64,000 nucleotides of DNA from Lysobacter changpingensis (GTDB lineage Bacteria > Pseudomonadota > Gammaproteobacteria > Xanthomonadales > Xanthomonadaceae): contig NZ_JADWPE010000001.1 in assembly GCF_017308985.1 (NCBI RefSeq), forward strand, positions 62,001-126,000, given 5' to 3'. Under the pieces are notes generated by a model. The model was given only the letters and a program-made list of their open reading frames with translations. It ran no database searches and was not told where the DNA came from. Each line of letters begins with the position of its first letter. The first letter of the stretch is position 1. The translations under genes were made by a program, and so were the position numbers. Of the stretch, positions 19,371 through 27,528 are shown one piece after another.

Positions 19371-21023
19371 ATGTCGCACAGTTCGATGCAGCCGCGCCGC
19401 CCGATGCACCGGTTCGCGCGCGCCGCTGCGCTGGCGATCGTATTGCTGGTCGCATCCCTGCCGTCCTTCGCCACCGAATGGACGTACCACGTGCGCCCCG
19501 GCGACAACCTGTGGGACCTCGCCGCGCGTTACCTGCGCAGCGACGTCGACTGGCGACGCCTGCAAAGCCACAACGGCGTGGCCGATCCGTACACGCTGCC
19601 GCCGGGAACGCGCATCCGCGTGCCGGTGGCCTGGCTGCGCGAACAGCCCGAAAGCGCGCGCGTGGCCTTCGTGCGCGGCGCGGTGAAGCTCTCCGCCGGC
19701 GCCGGCATGCCCGAAACCGCCGCGACGCAGGACCAGCGCATCGGCATCGGCGGCTGGATCGCGACCGACGCCAACGCGAGCGCGACCGTCGAATTCGCCG
19801 ACGGCTCGCGGGTGATGCTCTCCCCCGGCACGCGCATCGAATTCGACCGGCTGGTGCGTTACGGCCGCACCGGAATGGTCGACACGCGCATGCGCGTGCA
19901 GCAGGGCCGCGCGACGCATCGCGTCGAGAAGCAGCGTGGCGCCGCCGCGCATTACGACGTCGGCGCGCCGTCGGCCACCTCGAGCGTGCGCGGCACGCGG
20001 TTCCGCACCAGCGTGGACGAGGGCCGCGAAACCACCGAGGTACTCGAAGGCCGCGTCGCCGTCGACGGTTCCCACGGCGACGCCGATCTGGAAGCCGGCT
20101 TCGGCAGCCGCAACGACGGCCGCGTCCGCGCGCGCGCACTGCTGCCCGCGCCAACGCTCGACGAAGGCGCGACCAAGGTCGATGCGCTGCCGCTCTCGCT
20201 CGCGTGGGCGCCGGTGCAAGGCGCGTCCGCGTACCAGGTCGACGTGGTCGATGCCGGCTCGCCGGACGTGCAGCACGCCGAAACCACCGTCGCGGCGTCG
20301 CCCGCGCGCATCGACGCGCTGCCCGCCGGACGTTACCTGCTGCGCGTGCGCGCGCTCGATGCCGAAGGCATCGCCGGTCGCGACGCGGTGCACGCGATCG
20401 ACATTCCCGCCGGCCCCGCGCCGCCGCTGACGCTGCGTCCGGCCGACGGTGAAGTCGTGTTCCAGCCCAGGCCGCGCTTCGAATGGGCGCGCAGCGAAGG
20501 CGCGGTGCGCGCGCACGTGCAGATCGCGCGCGATGCCGGCATGGCCGACCGCGTCGCCGAACTGCGCAGCGACGACCTGCGCACGCGCGCCGCCGATGCG
20601 CTGGTGCCGGGCCGTTACTGGTGGCGCGTGGCCGCAGAGGACGCGGACGGACAGATCGGCCTGTTCGGCGAAGCGTTGCCGTTCGAGATCGCCGATCCGC
20701 CGGCCGACCCCGGACTCTCCGAGCCGTCCACCGACGACGGCCGCCTGGTGATCCGCTGGCGCGCGTTCCGCGATGCGCCGCGCTATCGCGTCGAACTCTC
20801 GCGCAAGGCCGACTTCAGCGACGTGCGGGTGAACGAGGTCGTGGCCACGCCCGAACTGCGCGTCGCGCGGCCGGGCGGCGGTCGCTGGTACGTGCGCGTG
20901 CATGCGTTCGACCAGGCGGGCGACGAGATGCGGATCGGCGGCGTGCAGGAAATCCGCCTGCCCTGCCGCCTGTGCTACGTCGCCGGCGGCGCCGGCGCGG
21001 CGCTGGTGCTGCTCCTGCTATGA
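19371..21023 (+). CDS. LysM and FecR domain protein with fibronectin-like repeats
   Basis: The product (550 aa from ATG 19371, with GGGAGA 10 bp upstream) has a signal peptide (AAALAIVLLVASLPSFA). It then has a LysM domain (residues about 37-88: YHVRPGDNLWDLAARYL...LPPGTRIRVP) that should bind peptidoglycan, and a FecR-like domain (about 100-215: GWIATDANASATVEFADGSRV, SVRGTRFR). Two or three fibronectin-III-like segments follow (WAPVQGASAYQVDVVDAG; GRYLLRVRALDAEG), and a C-terminal hydrophobic tail (AGGAGAALVLLLL) probably anchors it. Its stop overlaps the ATG of the diguanylate cyclase gene (ATGA). The periplasmic protein may pass an envelope signal to the cyclase; this is inference. Confidence 0.88.
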   Translation: MSHSSMQPRRPMHRFARAAALAIVLLVASLPSFATEWTYHVRPGDNLWDLAARYLRSDVDWRRLQSHNGVADPYTLPPGTRIRVPVAWLREQPESARVAFVRGAVKLSAGAGMPETAATQDQRIGIGGWIATDANASATVEFADGSRVMLSPGTRIEFDRLVRYGRTGMVDTRMRVQQGRATHRVEKQRGAAAHYDVGAPSATSSVRGTRFRTSVDEGRETTEVLEGRVAVDGSHGDADLEAGFGSRNDGRVRARALLPAPTLDEGATKVDALPLSLAWAPVQGASAYQVDVVDAGSPDVQHAETTVAASPARIDALPAGRYLLRVRALDAEGIAGRDAVHAIDIPAGPAPPLTLRPADGEVVFQPRPRFEWARSEGAVRAHVQIARDAGMADRVAELRSDDLRTRAADALVPGRYWWRVAAEDADGQIGLFGEALPFEIADPPADPGLSEPSTDDGRLVIRWRAFRDAPRYRVELSRKADFSDVRVNEVVATPELRVARPGGGRWYVRVHAFDQAGDEMRIGGVQEIRLPCRLCYVAGGAGAALVLLLL

Positions 21024-22684
21024 CCCGCCTGCCGCTGAGCATGTCGCGCCGCACCCTGCTGACGCTGGTCGCCGGCGTGCTCGCGGCCGTGCTCGCGTAT
21101 GGCGGCGTGCTGCAGCGGCTGGACACCGCGCTGTACGACGCGCACATGGCCGACTGGACCGCCGAACCCGACGGCCGCACGCTCATCGTCGCCATCGACG
21201 AGCGCAGCCTGGCCGCGCTCGGCCAGTGGCCATGGCCGCGCGACGTGCACGCGCGCCTGGTCGACCGCCTGCGCGAAAGCGGTGCGCGTGCGGTCGCGCT
21301 CGACCTCGTGCTGTCCGAGCCCGATCGCGCCGGCGCGGCGAACGACGTCGCGCTCGCCGACGCGATGCGTCGCCACGGCGGCGTCGTGCTGCCGGTGGCG
21401 CCGTCGGCGTCGGAATCGAACGGCCCCACCGAGGAACTGCTGCCGACGCCGGTCATCGCCGCGGCAGCCGCCGGTTACGGCCACACCGACCTGCCCGGCG
21501 ACGCCGACGGACGCATGCGCGACCTCGTGTCGCGCGCGGGGCTGGGGGACGCGCATTGGCCGTCGCTGCCGGAAGCGCTGCTCGGCGTGGGGCGTGGTGC
21601 ACCTTCGCAACACGCGTCGACCGTGCCTTCGGCGACACCGTTCGACTGGGTGCGCAGCGGGCGCGTGCGCCTGCGGTTCGCCGGGCCGGACGGCACGTAT
21701 CCGCGCGTGTCGTATTCGGATGTGCTGGATGGAACCGTTCCGGCGCATGCGCTGCGCGATCGCTGGATCATCGTCGGCGCGACTGCGCCCGGCCTCGCCG
21801 CGCCGCTGCTCACGCCGACCTACGGCAGCGGCCGGATGACCGGCGCGGAGTTCCTCGCCAACGCGTTCGACACGCTGCGCCATGGCAACGCGACGCGCGA
21901 TGCCTCGCCGGCGTGGCATGCCTTGTCGGCGTCGTGCATCGCCGCGCTGCTCGCGTGGCTCGGACTGGGCGGCAGCATGCGCCGCGCGGTGCTGCTACTG
22001 CTGGTGCCGGCGGTGGCGGTGATCGCGCTGGCCGTCGCCGTGCTGCGCTTCACCCACGTGTGGTTCGGGCCGATGCCGGTGGTGTTCGTGCTGATCGCCA
22101 CGGCGCTGCTCGCCGTCACCGCGCACCTTCGCCACTGGCGCCGGCAGGCGCACCTGGACACGCTGACCGGACTATCGAACCGCCGCGATTTCACCGCCTC
22201 GCTCGGCCGCGAACTCGCCGCCTGCGCGCGTGACGGCGAACCGCTGACCCTGGCGCTGATCGACGTCGACCACTTCAAGCTCTTCAACGACGCCGCCGGC
22301 CACACGCGCGGCGACCGGCTGCTGATGCGCGTGGCGGGCCTGCTCGAAGGCATGCTGCTGCGCCCGCGCGAGATGGCCGCGCGCCTGGGCGGCGACGAAT
22401 TCGCGCTGGTCTTCCCCGAAACCGACGCCGCGCAGGCGCGCGAGCGCGTCGAGAAACTCCGCGTCCGCATGGCCGATCTCGCTCCGGTCTTCCAGACCGC
22501 CGGCCTGCGCGCGCCGACGCTGACGATTGGCCTGGCGACCAGCGACCCCGAAGCCCCGCTCACCGCCGACGCGCTGTTCGATCGCGCCGACGCGGCGCTG
22601 TACCTGGCGAAGGAGAACGGACGCAATCGCGTCGCGGCGGCGAGTGAGCTTGCGGCACGCGTGGGAGCGCAGGCGCCGGGGTGA
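21020..22684 (+). CDS. CHASE2-sensor diguanylate cyclase (GGDEF)
   Basis: This 554-residue membrane protein has an N-terminal TM segment, a periplasmic CHASE2 domain (residues about 30-300: LDTALYDAHMADW, TLIVAIDERSLAALGQWPWPR, WIIVGATAPGL), and three TM segments (about 310-375). A GGDEF domain follows (380-545) with LDTLTGLSNRRDF, the metal-binding Asp in LIDVDHFKLFND, and an intact GGDEF at about 457-461. It should make cyclic di-GMP. The inhibitory I-site, normally RxxD five residues before GGDEF, reads RPRE here and may not work. The gene is translationally coupled to the LysM/FecR gene. No EAL domain is present. Confidence 0.93.
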   Translation: MTRLPLSMSRRTLLTLVAGVLAAVLAYGGVLQRLDTALYDAHMADWTAEPDGRTLIVAIDERSLAALGQWPWPRDVHARLVDRLRESGARAVALDLVLSEPDRAGAANDVALADAMRRHGGVVLPVAPSASESNGPTEELLPTPVIAAAAAGYGHTDLPGDADGRMRDLVSRAGLGDAHWPSLPEALLGVGRGAPSQHASTVPSATPFDWVRSGRVRLRFAGPDGTYPRVSYSDVLDGTVPAHALRDRWIIVGATAPGLAAPLLTPTYGSGRMTGAEFLANAFDTLRHGNATRDASPAWHALSASCIAALLAWLGLGGSMRRAVLLLLVPAVAVIALAVAVLRFTHVWFGPMPVVFVLIATALLAVTAHLRHWRRQAHLDTLTGLSNRRDFTASLGRELAACARDGEPLTLALIDVDHFKLFNDAAGHTRGDRLLMRVAGLLEGMLLRPREMAARLGGDEFALVFPETDAAQARERVEKLRVRMADLAPVFQTAGLRAPTLTIGLATSDPEAPLTADALFDRADAALYLAKENGRNRVAAASELAARVGAQAPG

Positions 22685-22724
22685 TGCGGTTCGCGCCTTC
22701 CGGATCGTCGAGCCGCGGGTCACC

Positions 22725-23066
22725 TCACCGCGCGGCGTCGCCGGATGCGGGCGCCTGCCCGCCTTCCGGCACGTACACCATCCGCCCGTCCGGCAGCCGG
22801 TAGGTCACGCCGGCGCGAATGCCGCCGCCCTCGCCGATCTCGCCGGTGGATTCGTAGCGCGTCAGCTCCTCGCCGTCCTTCACCACGATGCGCATGTCGG
22901 CCTCGCCCGGGTTCTCGACCACGACCACGTTGTCCTGCGAGAACGGATTGAGCGGGTTGCGCACGATCACGATCATCAGGATGCCGATCACCACCAGGAA
23001 CAGGTCGATCAGGTTGACCACCGACAGGATTGGATCGTCGGCCTCGTCGTGTTCGAGGAAGCGCAT
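22725..23066 (-). CDS. DUF2149 membrane protein, HmuV-like
   Basis: A small 113-residue protein has one N-terminal membrane segment (VVNLIDLFLVVIGILMIVIV) and a soluble periplasmic tail (VKDGEELTRYESTGEIGEGGGI). This is the DUF2149 layout, similar in topology to ExbD/TolR. It is last in a four-gene operon, and its ATG overlaps the ExbB-like stop (TGATG). In Porphyromonas and Bacteroides the hmu haem operon ends with the same pair, an ExbB-like HmuU and a DUF2149 HmuV. The likely role is with the ExbB-like partner in energising the receptor or the chelatase; the mechanism is not known. Confidence 0.85.
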   Translation of the reverse strand: MRFLEHDEADDPILSVVNLIDLFLVVIGILMIVIVRNPLNPFSQDNVVVVENPGEADMRIVVKDGEELTRYESTGEIGEGGGIRAGVTYRLPDGRMVYVPEGGQAPASGDAAR

Positions 23067-23575
23067 CACGCCGCCTCCCGCATCGGCGCGGCGGCGGCCG
23101 TGGCGTGCGTGCGGTTGCGTTCGACCTCGCGCAGTTCCTGCAGCAGCCAGCGGCGCCGCACGGTCAGCACCAGGAAGCTCACGCTCGCGGCGACCAGCGC
23201 CAGGATCACCGCGGAGAACGCGACCACCAGGTTCTCGCCGACGGTGGCGGCGTCGCTGCGCGTGAGCGCCAGCAGCGCCGGGCCCATCGGGATCATGGTG
23301 GCCACCAGGCCGAGCATCGGCGCCGTGCGCGAGACGATCCGCAACCCCTCCAGGCGCTTCATGATCCACAGCTCCATGTCCTCGCTGTCCGCCCCACTGC
23401 GCGCCTGCCACGCCGCGAGCGCCGAGCGGTGCCGCCCGCGACCGCGCTGCCACGCTTCCATCGTGAACGCGCCCAGCACGACGAAGGCATAGACCAGCGA
23501 CAGCAGGATCAACAACAGCACCGGCACCAGGAACAGGTGCGAGACGTCGTACAGCAGGGTTTCCAACGGGTTCAT
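23066..23575 (-). CDS. MotA/TolQ/ExbB-type proton channel protein, HmuU-like
   Basis: This 169-residue inner-membrane protein has an N-terminal TM helix (LVPVLLLILLSLVYAFVVLGAF), a cytoplasmic loop (MELWIMKRLEGLRIVSRTAP), and two further helices containing APMLGLVATMIPMGPALLAL and GENLVVAFSAVILALVAAS, the ExbB/TolQ proton-channel core. It overlaps both neighbours (ATGA with the chelatase stop, TGATG with DUF2149), so the three are made together. It probably uses the proton-motive force with the DUF2149 protein as an ExbB/ExbD-like pair. No classical ExbD or TonB gene is in the window. Confidence 0.88.
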   Translation of the reverse strand: MNPLETLLYDVSHLFLVPVLLLILLSLVYAFVVLGAFTMEAWQRGRGRHRSALAAWQARSGADSEDMELWIMKRLEGLRIVSRTAPMLGLVATMIPMGPALLALTRSDAATVGENLVVAFSAVILALVAASVSFLVLTVRRRWLLQELREVERNRTHATAAAAPMREAA

Positions 23576-26500
23576 CGGGAAGGCTCCGGGGGGATCGAAA
23601 CGTGGATCGGGCGGCGCTGTCGCCACGCGCCCAGGCCGAGGCAGGACGCGAGCAGCGCCAGGCCGAGCCATGAATGCCAGCGATCGGCGACGACGGGTTC
23701 GGCCTCGCCGACTTCGCGCAGCACGCGTCCGCGCACCTGCGGTGGCGCGGGTGTCGGTGACGGCGGCGCGACCGCGTCGGCGGTGCTCGCGGAAGTGGAT
23801 GCGCTTTCGCCGCTGGCGTCGTTCGCCATCGTCGGAACGTCGACGGCAAGGCCGAAACCGGAACCCGCGCCCACGCGTGCGGCGGAATCGGGCGGCGGAT
23901 GCGTCCGGGCATCGAGTTCGCGCATGCGCTGCCGCAGCTCCGCCCGCGTGCGCGCATCGGCGTGCCAGTGGCCGCGTTCGATCGCCTCGCGCATGCGCGC
24001 GATCATCTGCCGTTGCGCGGTCGGATTGGCGCGTTCGAACCATGCGTCGATGCCGAGCCGCCGCGTGTCGCGCACGTAGGTGTCGTGGATCGCCTGCCAT
24101 TGCGCGTCGCGCACCATCGACGGGTCGGCGAGCTGCCAGCCGAACAGGTTGTTGACCGTGTCCAGCACCTGCAGGGTTCCGGCATAGCCTTCCTGCTGCA
24201 TCGCGCGGATCCATTGCGGATTGAGCTGGCGGCTGCGCAGCTCGGCGGCGAGGAAGCCCTTCGCGCTGCTGGTGCGCGGTCGCTGCCCGCGCAGGTCCGA
24301 GACGTACAGCGCGGGACTGGCGCCATCCAGATGACGGACCGCCAGCGACAGGCCGCCGAGGTATTCGAACGGATGGTCGGTGGACAGCATGCCGTGCAGA
24401 TTCGACGAACGCGCCAGCACCGCCGCCTGCACGCCGCGCAGCTGTTCGGCGAACAGGTTGCCCTGCCCCGGCTCCAGCGGCGTCCCCCATTCGCCCACGC
24501 CGTAGCCGTACTGCAGGCGCTGCAGGAAACCACGCGCGAGCGTCGCGTCATCCTTGTCGCCGCCTTCGGCGAGCACCGCGTCGGGCAGTGCGCTGCCGTA
24601 TTCGCCAGGCGCGTTGCCGAACAGGCGAAGGCGCGCGAGTTGCCGCGCACGCGCCGCATCCACGCCGCGTTCGATCAGGGCACGTTCCACCGCGTCGCTG
24701 TTGCGCGCCACCGGATTGGTCTTCGCATCGTCCTGCGCCGCGAGGCGGTCGATCGCCTGCGCGAGCATCCGCATGAAGCCATCGAACTGGTCGCGATACA
24801 CGCTGGTCACCTGCACGACGGCATCGATGCGCGGACGTCGCAGTTCGGCGTCGGGCACGATCTCCAGCGCGGCGACGCGTCCGCCTTCGTTCCACACCGG
24901 GCGCAGGCCGAGTGCGTGCAGCACCTGGCTTTCGAGCACGCCCAGGTGGCGGATCGCCTCCGACGACCACAGGCTGAAGGCGAGCTTCTCCGGCGTGCGT
25001 CCATCGTGTTCCTCGCGATAAGCGGCGAGCAGCTGCTCCAGCGCTTCGCCGCCGGCGTCGTACGCGGCTTTCGTGGGGATCCGGTCCGGCTCAAACGGGA
25101 ACAGGTTGCGACCGCCGCGCACGTCCGGATTGCGCACCGGATCGCCGCCCGCACCGGGTCGCACGAAACCGCCCGCCAGGCCCATCAGCAGCGACTCGAT
25201 CTCCTGCGTGTCGGCCAGCGCCGCATCGAGGTCCTTCGCCCGCCGCAGCAGCCCGCGCAATGCGTCGTCGCGCACGTCGTCCAGCGGCACGCCTTCGCGC
25301 AGGTGGCGATGCAGCACGCGATACGCGGGCGAGGTTTGCAGTCGGTTGAAATCGCCGGCGAACACCTCGTCCGGATCCAGCCCCAGTGCGCGGTAGTACG
25401 GCTCGCCCAGCTGCTGCATCACCGTCGCCAGCCGATGCGCGGGCGCGGCCGGTTCGCCGAAGGTGTGCAGGCCGAGCGGCATGGCGCTGCGCGCCAGTTC
25501 GTGCAGGTGATCGTGCAGCGCGTCGAAGAATCCGGCGAAATCCGCGCGCGCGGCATCGGCCTGCCAGCCCATGTCGTCCATCATCCCGGCGACTCGTGCG
25601 GCATCGAGGATCGCCTGCTGCGTGCGCGTGCGGACGCCGCCGTCTTCCAGCTGCTGGTATTCGTGCACCAGCGCGTGCAGGTCGCGCAGCTCGTCGTAGA
25701 GGCCCGCGGGCGCGAACGCCGGCGTCTGGTGGCTGATCGTCACCGCGCGCCCGCGCCGCTTGGCCTGCACCGCTTCGCCGACGTTGTCCTGGATGTAGGG
25801 ATAGAAGACCGGCAGGTCGCCGAGCGTCAGGAACGGGAAATCGTTGATCCACAGCCCGCGATCCTTGCCCGGCGTCCATTCCTGCGTGCCGTGCGTGCCG
25901 AAGTGGATCAGCGCGTCGGCTCGGAAGCCCTCGCGCACGAACAGGTACGCGGCGAGATAGTAATGGCCCGGCAGCGAGGCCTGGTCGTGCGTGGCCTCGC
26001 CGATGCGTCCGGCGCGTGGCGGCTGCGGCATCACGATGAGGCGATCGAGCTGCATGCGCGGAATGACGAACATCGGTTCGCCATCGATGTCGCGCACGGC
26101 CGGATGCTCTTCCGGCGCACCCCAGCGCGCCAGCAGCGCATCGCGCCGCTGCGCCGGCAGGGCCTGCAACCATTGGCGGTAACGCGAGACCGGAAACGGC
26201 GCGGCAAGATCGCGACGCAGCAGTTCGTCGAGCGTCTCCGGCCGGTAAAGGCCGCCGAGCATCGCCTGCGCATCGGCGATCAGCCGCGCTTCGTCGGCGG
26301 GACGCACGCGATACCCGGCGCGCGCGAGTTCGTGCGTCAGGCGCTCCAGGCTGCGCGGCACGTTGAGGTGCGAGGCGGAGAGGTTCTTCTCCCCCGCCGG
26401 ATAATTCCAGAACATCAGCGCCAGCGATTTGTGCGCGGCGGGCTTGCGTCGCAACGCGGACAGGCGCGCGAGCTTCGAGGCGAGCGCGTCGACCTGTTCC

Positions 26501-27528
26501 GCGATCGGCACCTGCTCGCCGCGTTCGACCGCGCCCAGCACCAGCGGATCGCTCATGCCCCAACCTTCGGGCACGGCCAGGAAGGTCGCCACCAGCGGCA
26601 TCGCCACGCCCTGCGGCGCCGCGCGCCACGCTTCCGGCGGGCCCTGACGATGGTTGAGCGTCTGCAGCACCGGCACGCCGAGGCGCTCGAATTCCTCGCG
26701 CCGCGCTTCGCCGTTCTGCAGATGGGTGAAATTGACGATGGCGTCGATGCGCAGTCCACGCAGCGCGTTCTCGAGCCCGTGCGGATCGCCCGCGTCGAAC
26801 CACACGCCCACCGCGTTCACCCCGTGCGCCTGGCTGCGCTCGATGGCGGCGTCCACCACCGCCGTCTGCATCGACGCGATGGCGCCCGGCGCGATCAGCA
26901 TCGCCACCGTCGGCGCATCGGCGGCGATACCACGGCCGGCGCGCCAGTGCAGGTACTGCCCGGCATCGGCGAACGCGCCGGGCGCCCACGGGTGATGGAG
27001 GCCGGTCGACGCAAGCGCCTGCGGCGGCGGGATCGACGACGCGTCGGCGTTCGATCGCCATGCGGCGAGATGGTCGATCATGGCGCGGAAGTTCGCTTCG
27101 CCGCCGGCGGCGTAATAGCCGATCAGGCGTCGTGCGGTGTCTGCGCGCAGCGCGCCGAAGCGTGGCGCGCCACCGCCGACCTGCACCCATGGAACCTCCG
27201 CGCGATCGAGCGCGTCGCCGAGCGCCTCGCGTACCTGCTCCGCGTCGGACGGACGCGGCGTGTCGAGGATCGCCAGGTCGGTGTCGCGCAGCCATCGCGA
27301 CGCCTCGCCATCCGCGCGTCCGATCGCGACGTGGCGGAACACGACGCCCTTGTCGCGTCCCCATGCGGACAGCCGCGCCGTCTTGCCGGGAAGCACGAAA
27401 TCGTTGGCGATCACCGCCACGCGCAGTGGCGCGGCCGTCGCGGGACGTTCCTGCGCGAACGCCACCGGCGACAGCACCGACACCAGTGCCACGCCGAGCC
27501 ACCCGAGCACCTTGCCGAGCCGACGCAT
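23572..27528 (-). CDS. Exported, membrane-anchored CobN-like chelatase (HmuS-like)
   Basis: The 1318-residue product belongs to the CobN/BchH large chelatase-subunit family: LLIGYYAAGG-type N-domain, ALMFWNYPAGEKNLSASHLNVPRSLERL, ALIHFGTHGTQEWTPGKDRGLW and HPFEYLGGLSLAVRHLDG are family landmarks. Unlike cytoplasmic CobN it has a signal peptide (WLGVALVSVLSPVAFAQ) and a C-terminal TM helix (WLGLALLASCLGLGAW), so it should act in the periplasm. No CobS/CobT ATPase genes are nearby. Its operon partners (TonB receptor, ExbB-like, DUF2149) match HmuS of haem operons; HmuS-type proteins are proposed to remove iron from haem. A role in metal removal from an imported tetrapyrrole is the best inference. 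Automatic labels of cobaltochelatase are probably misleading. Confidence 0.85.
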   Translation of the reverse strand: MRRLGKVLGWLGVALVSVLSPVAFAQERPATAAPLRVAVIANDFVLPGKTARLSAWGRDKGVVFRHVAIGRADGEASRWLRDTDLAILDTPRPSDAEQVREALGDALDRAEVPWVQVGGGAPRFGALRADTARRLIGYYAAGGEANFRAMIDHLAAWRSNADASSIPPPQALASTGLHHPWAPGAFADAGQYLHWRAGRGIAADAPTVAMLIAPGAIASMQTAVVDAAIERSQAHGVNAVGVWFDAGDPHGLENALRGLRIDAIVNFTHLQNGEARREEFERLGVPVLQTLNHRQGPPEAWRAAPQGVAMPLVATFLAVPEGWGMSDPLVLGAVERGEQVPIAEQVDALASKLARLSALRRKPAAHKSLALMFWNYPAGEKNLSASHLNVPRSLERLTHELARAGYRVRPADEARLIADAQAMLGGLYRPETLDELLRRDLAAPFPVSRYRQWLQALPAQRRDALLARWGAPEEHPAVRDIDGEPMFVIPRMQLDRLIVMPQPPRAGRIGEATHDQASLPGHYYLAAYLFVREGFRADALIHFGTHGTQEWTPGKDRGLWINDFPFLTLGDLPVFYPYIQDNVGEAVQAKRRGRAVTISHQTPAFAPAGLYDELRDLHALVHEYQQLEDGGVRTRTQQAILDAARVAGMMDDMGWQADAARADFAGFFDALHDHLHELARSAMPLGLHTFGEPAAPAHRLATVMQQLGEPYYRALGLDPDEVFAGDFNRLQTSPAYRVLHRHLREGVPLDDVRDDALRGLLRRAKDLDAALADTQEIESLLMGLAGGFVRPGAGGDPVRNPDVRGGRNLFPFEPDRIPTKAAYDAGGEALEQLLAAYREEHDGRTPEKLAFSLWSSEAIRHLGVLESQVLHALGLRPVWNEGGRVAALEIVPDAELRRPRIDAVVQVTSVYRDQFDGFMRMLAQAIDRLAAQDDAKTNPVARNSDAVERALIERGVDAARARQLARLRLFGNAPGEYGSALPDAVLAEGGDKDDATLARGFLQRLQYGYGVGEWGTPLEPGQGNLFAEQLRGVQAAVLARSSNLHGMLSTDHPFEYLGGLSLAVRHLDGASPALYVSDLRGQRPRTSSAKGFLAAELRSRQLNPQWIRAMQQEGYAGTLQVLDTVNNLFGWQLADPSMVRDAQWQAIHDTYVRDTRRLGIDAWFERANPTAQRQMIARMREAIERGHWHADARTRAELRQRMRELDARTHPPPDSAARVGAGSGFGLAVDVPTMANDASGESASTSASTADAVAPPSPTPAPPQVRGRVLREVGEAEPVVADRWHSWLGLALLASCLGLGAWRQRRPIHVSIPPEPSR

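Noticed and set aside
23572-27528. Cobaltochelatase for cobalamin synthesis
   Set aside because: The protein has a signal peptide and a membrane anchor, CobS/CobT and all other cob genes are absent, and its operon holds an outer-membrane receptor and an ExbB-like protein.
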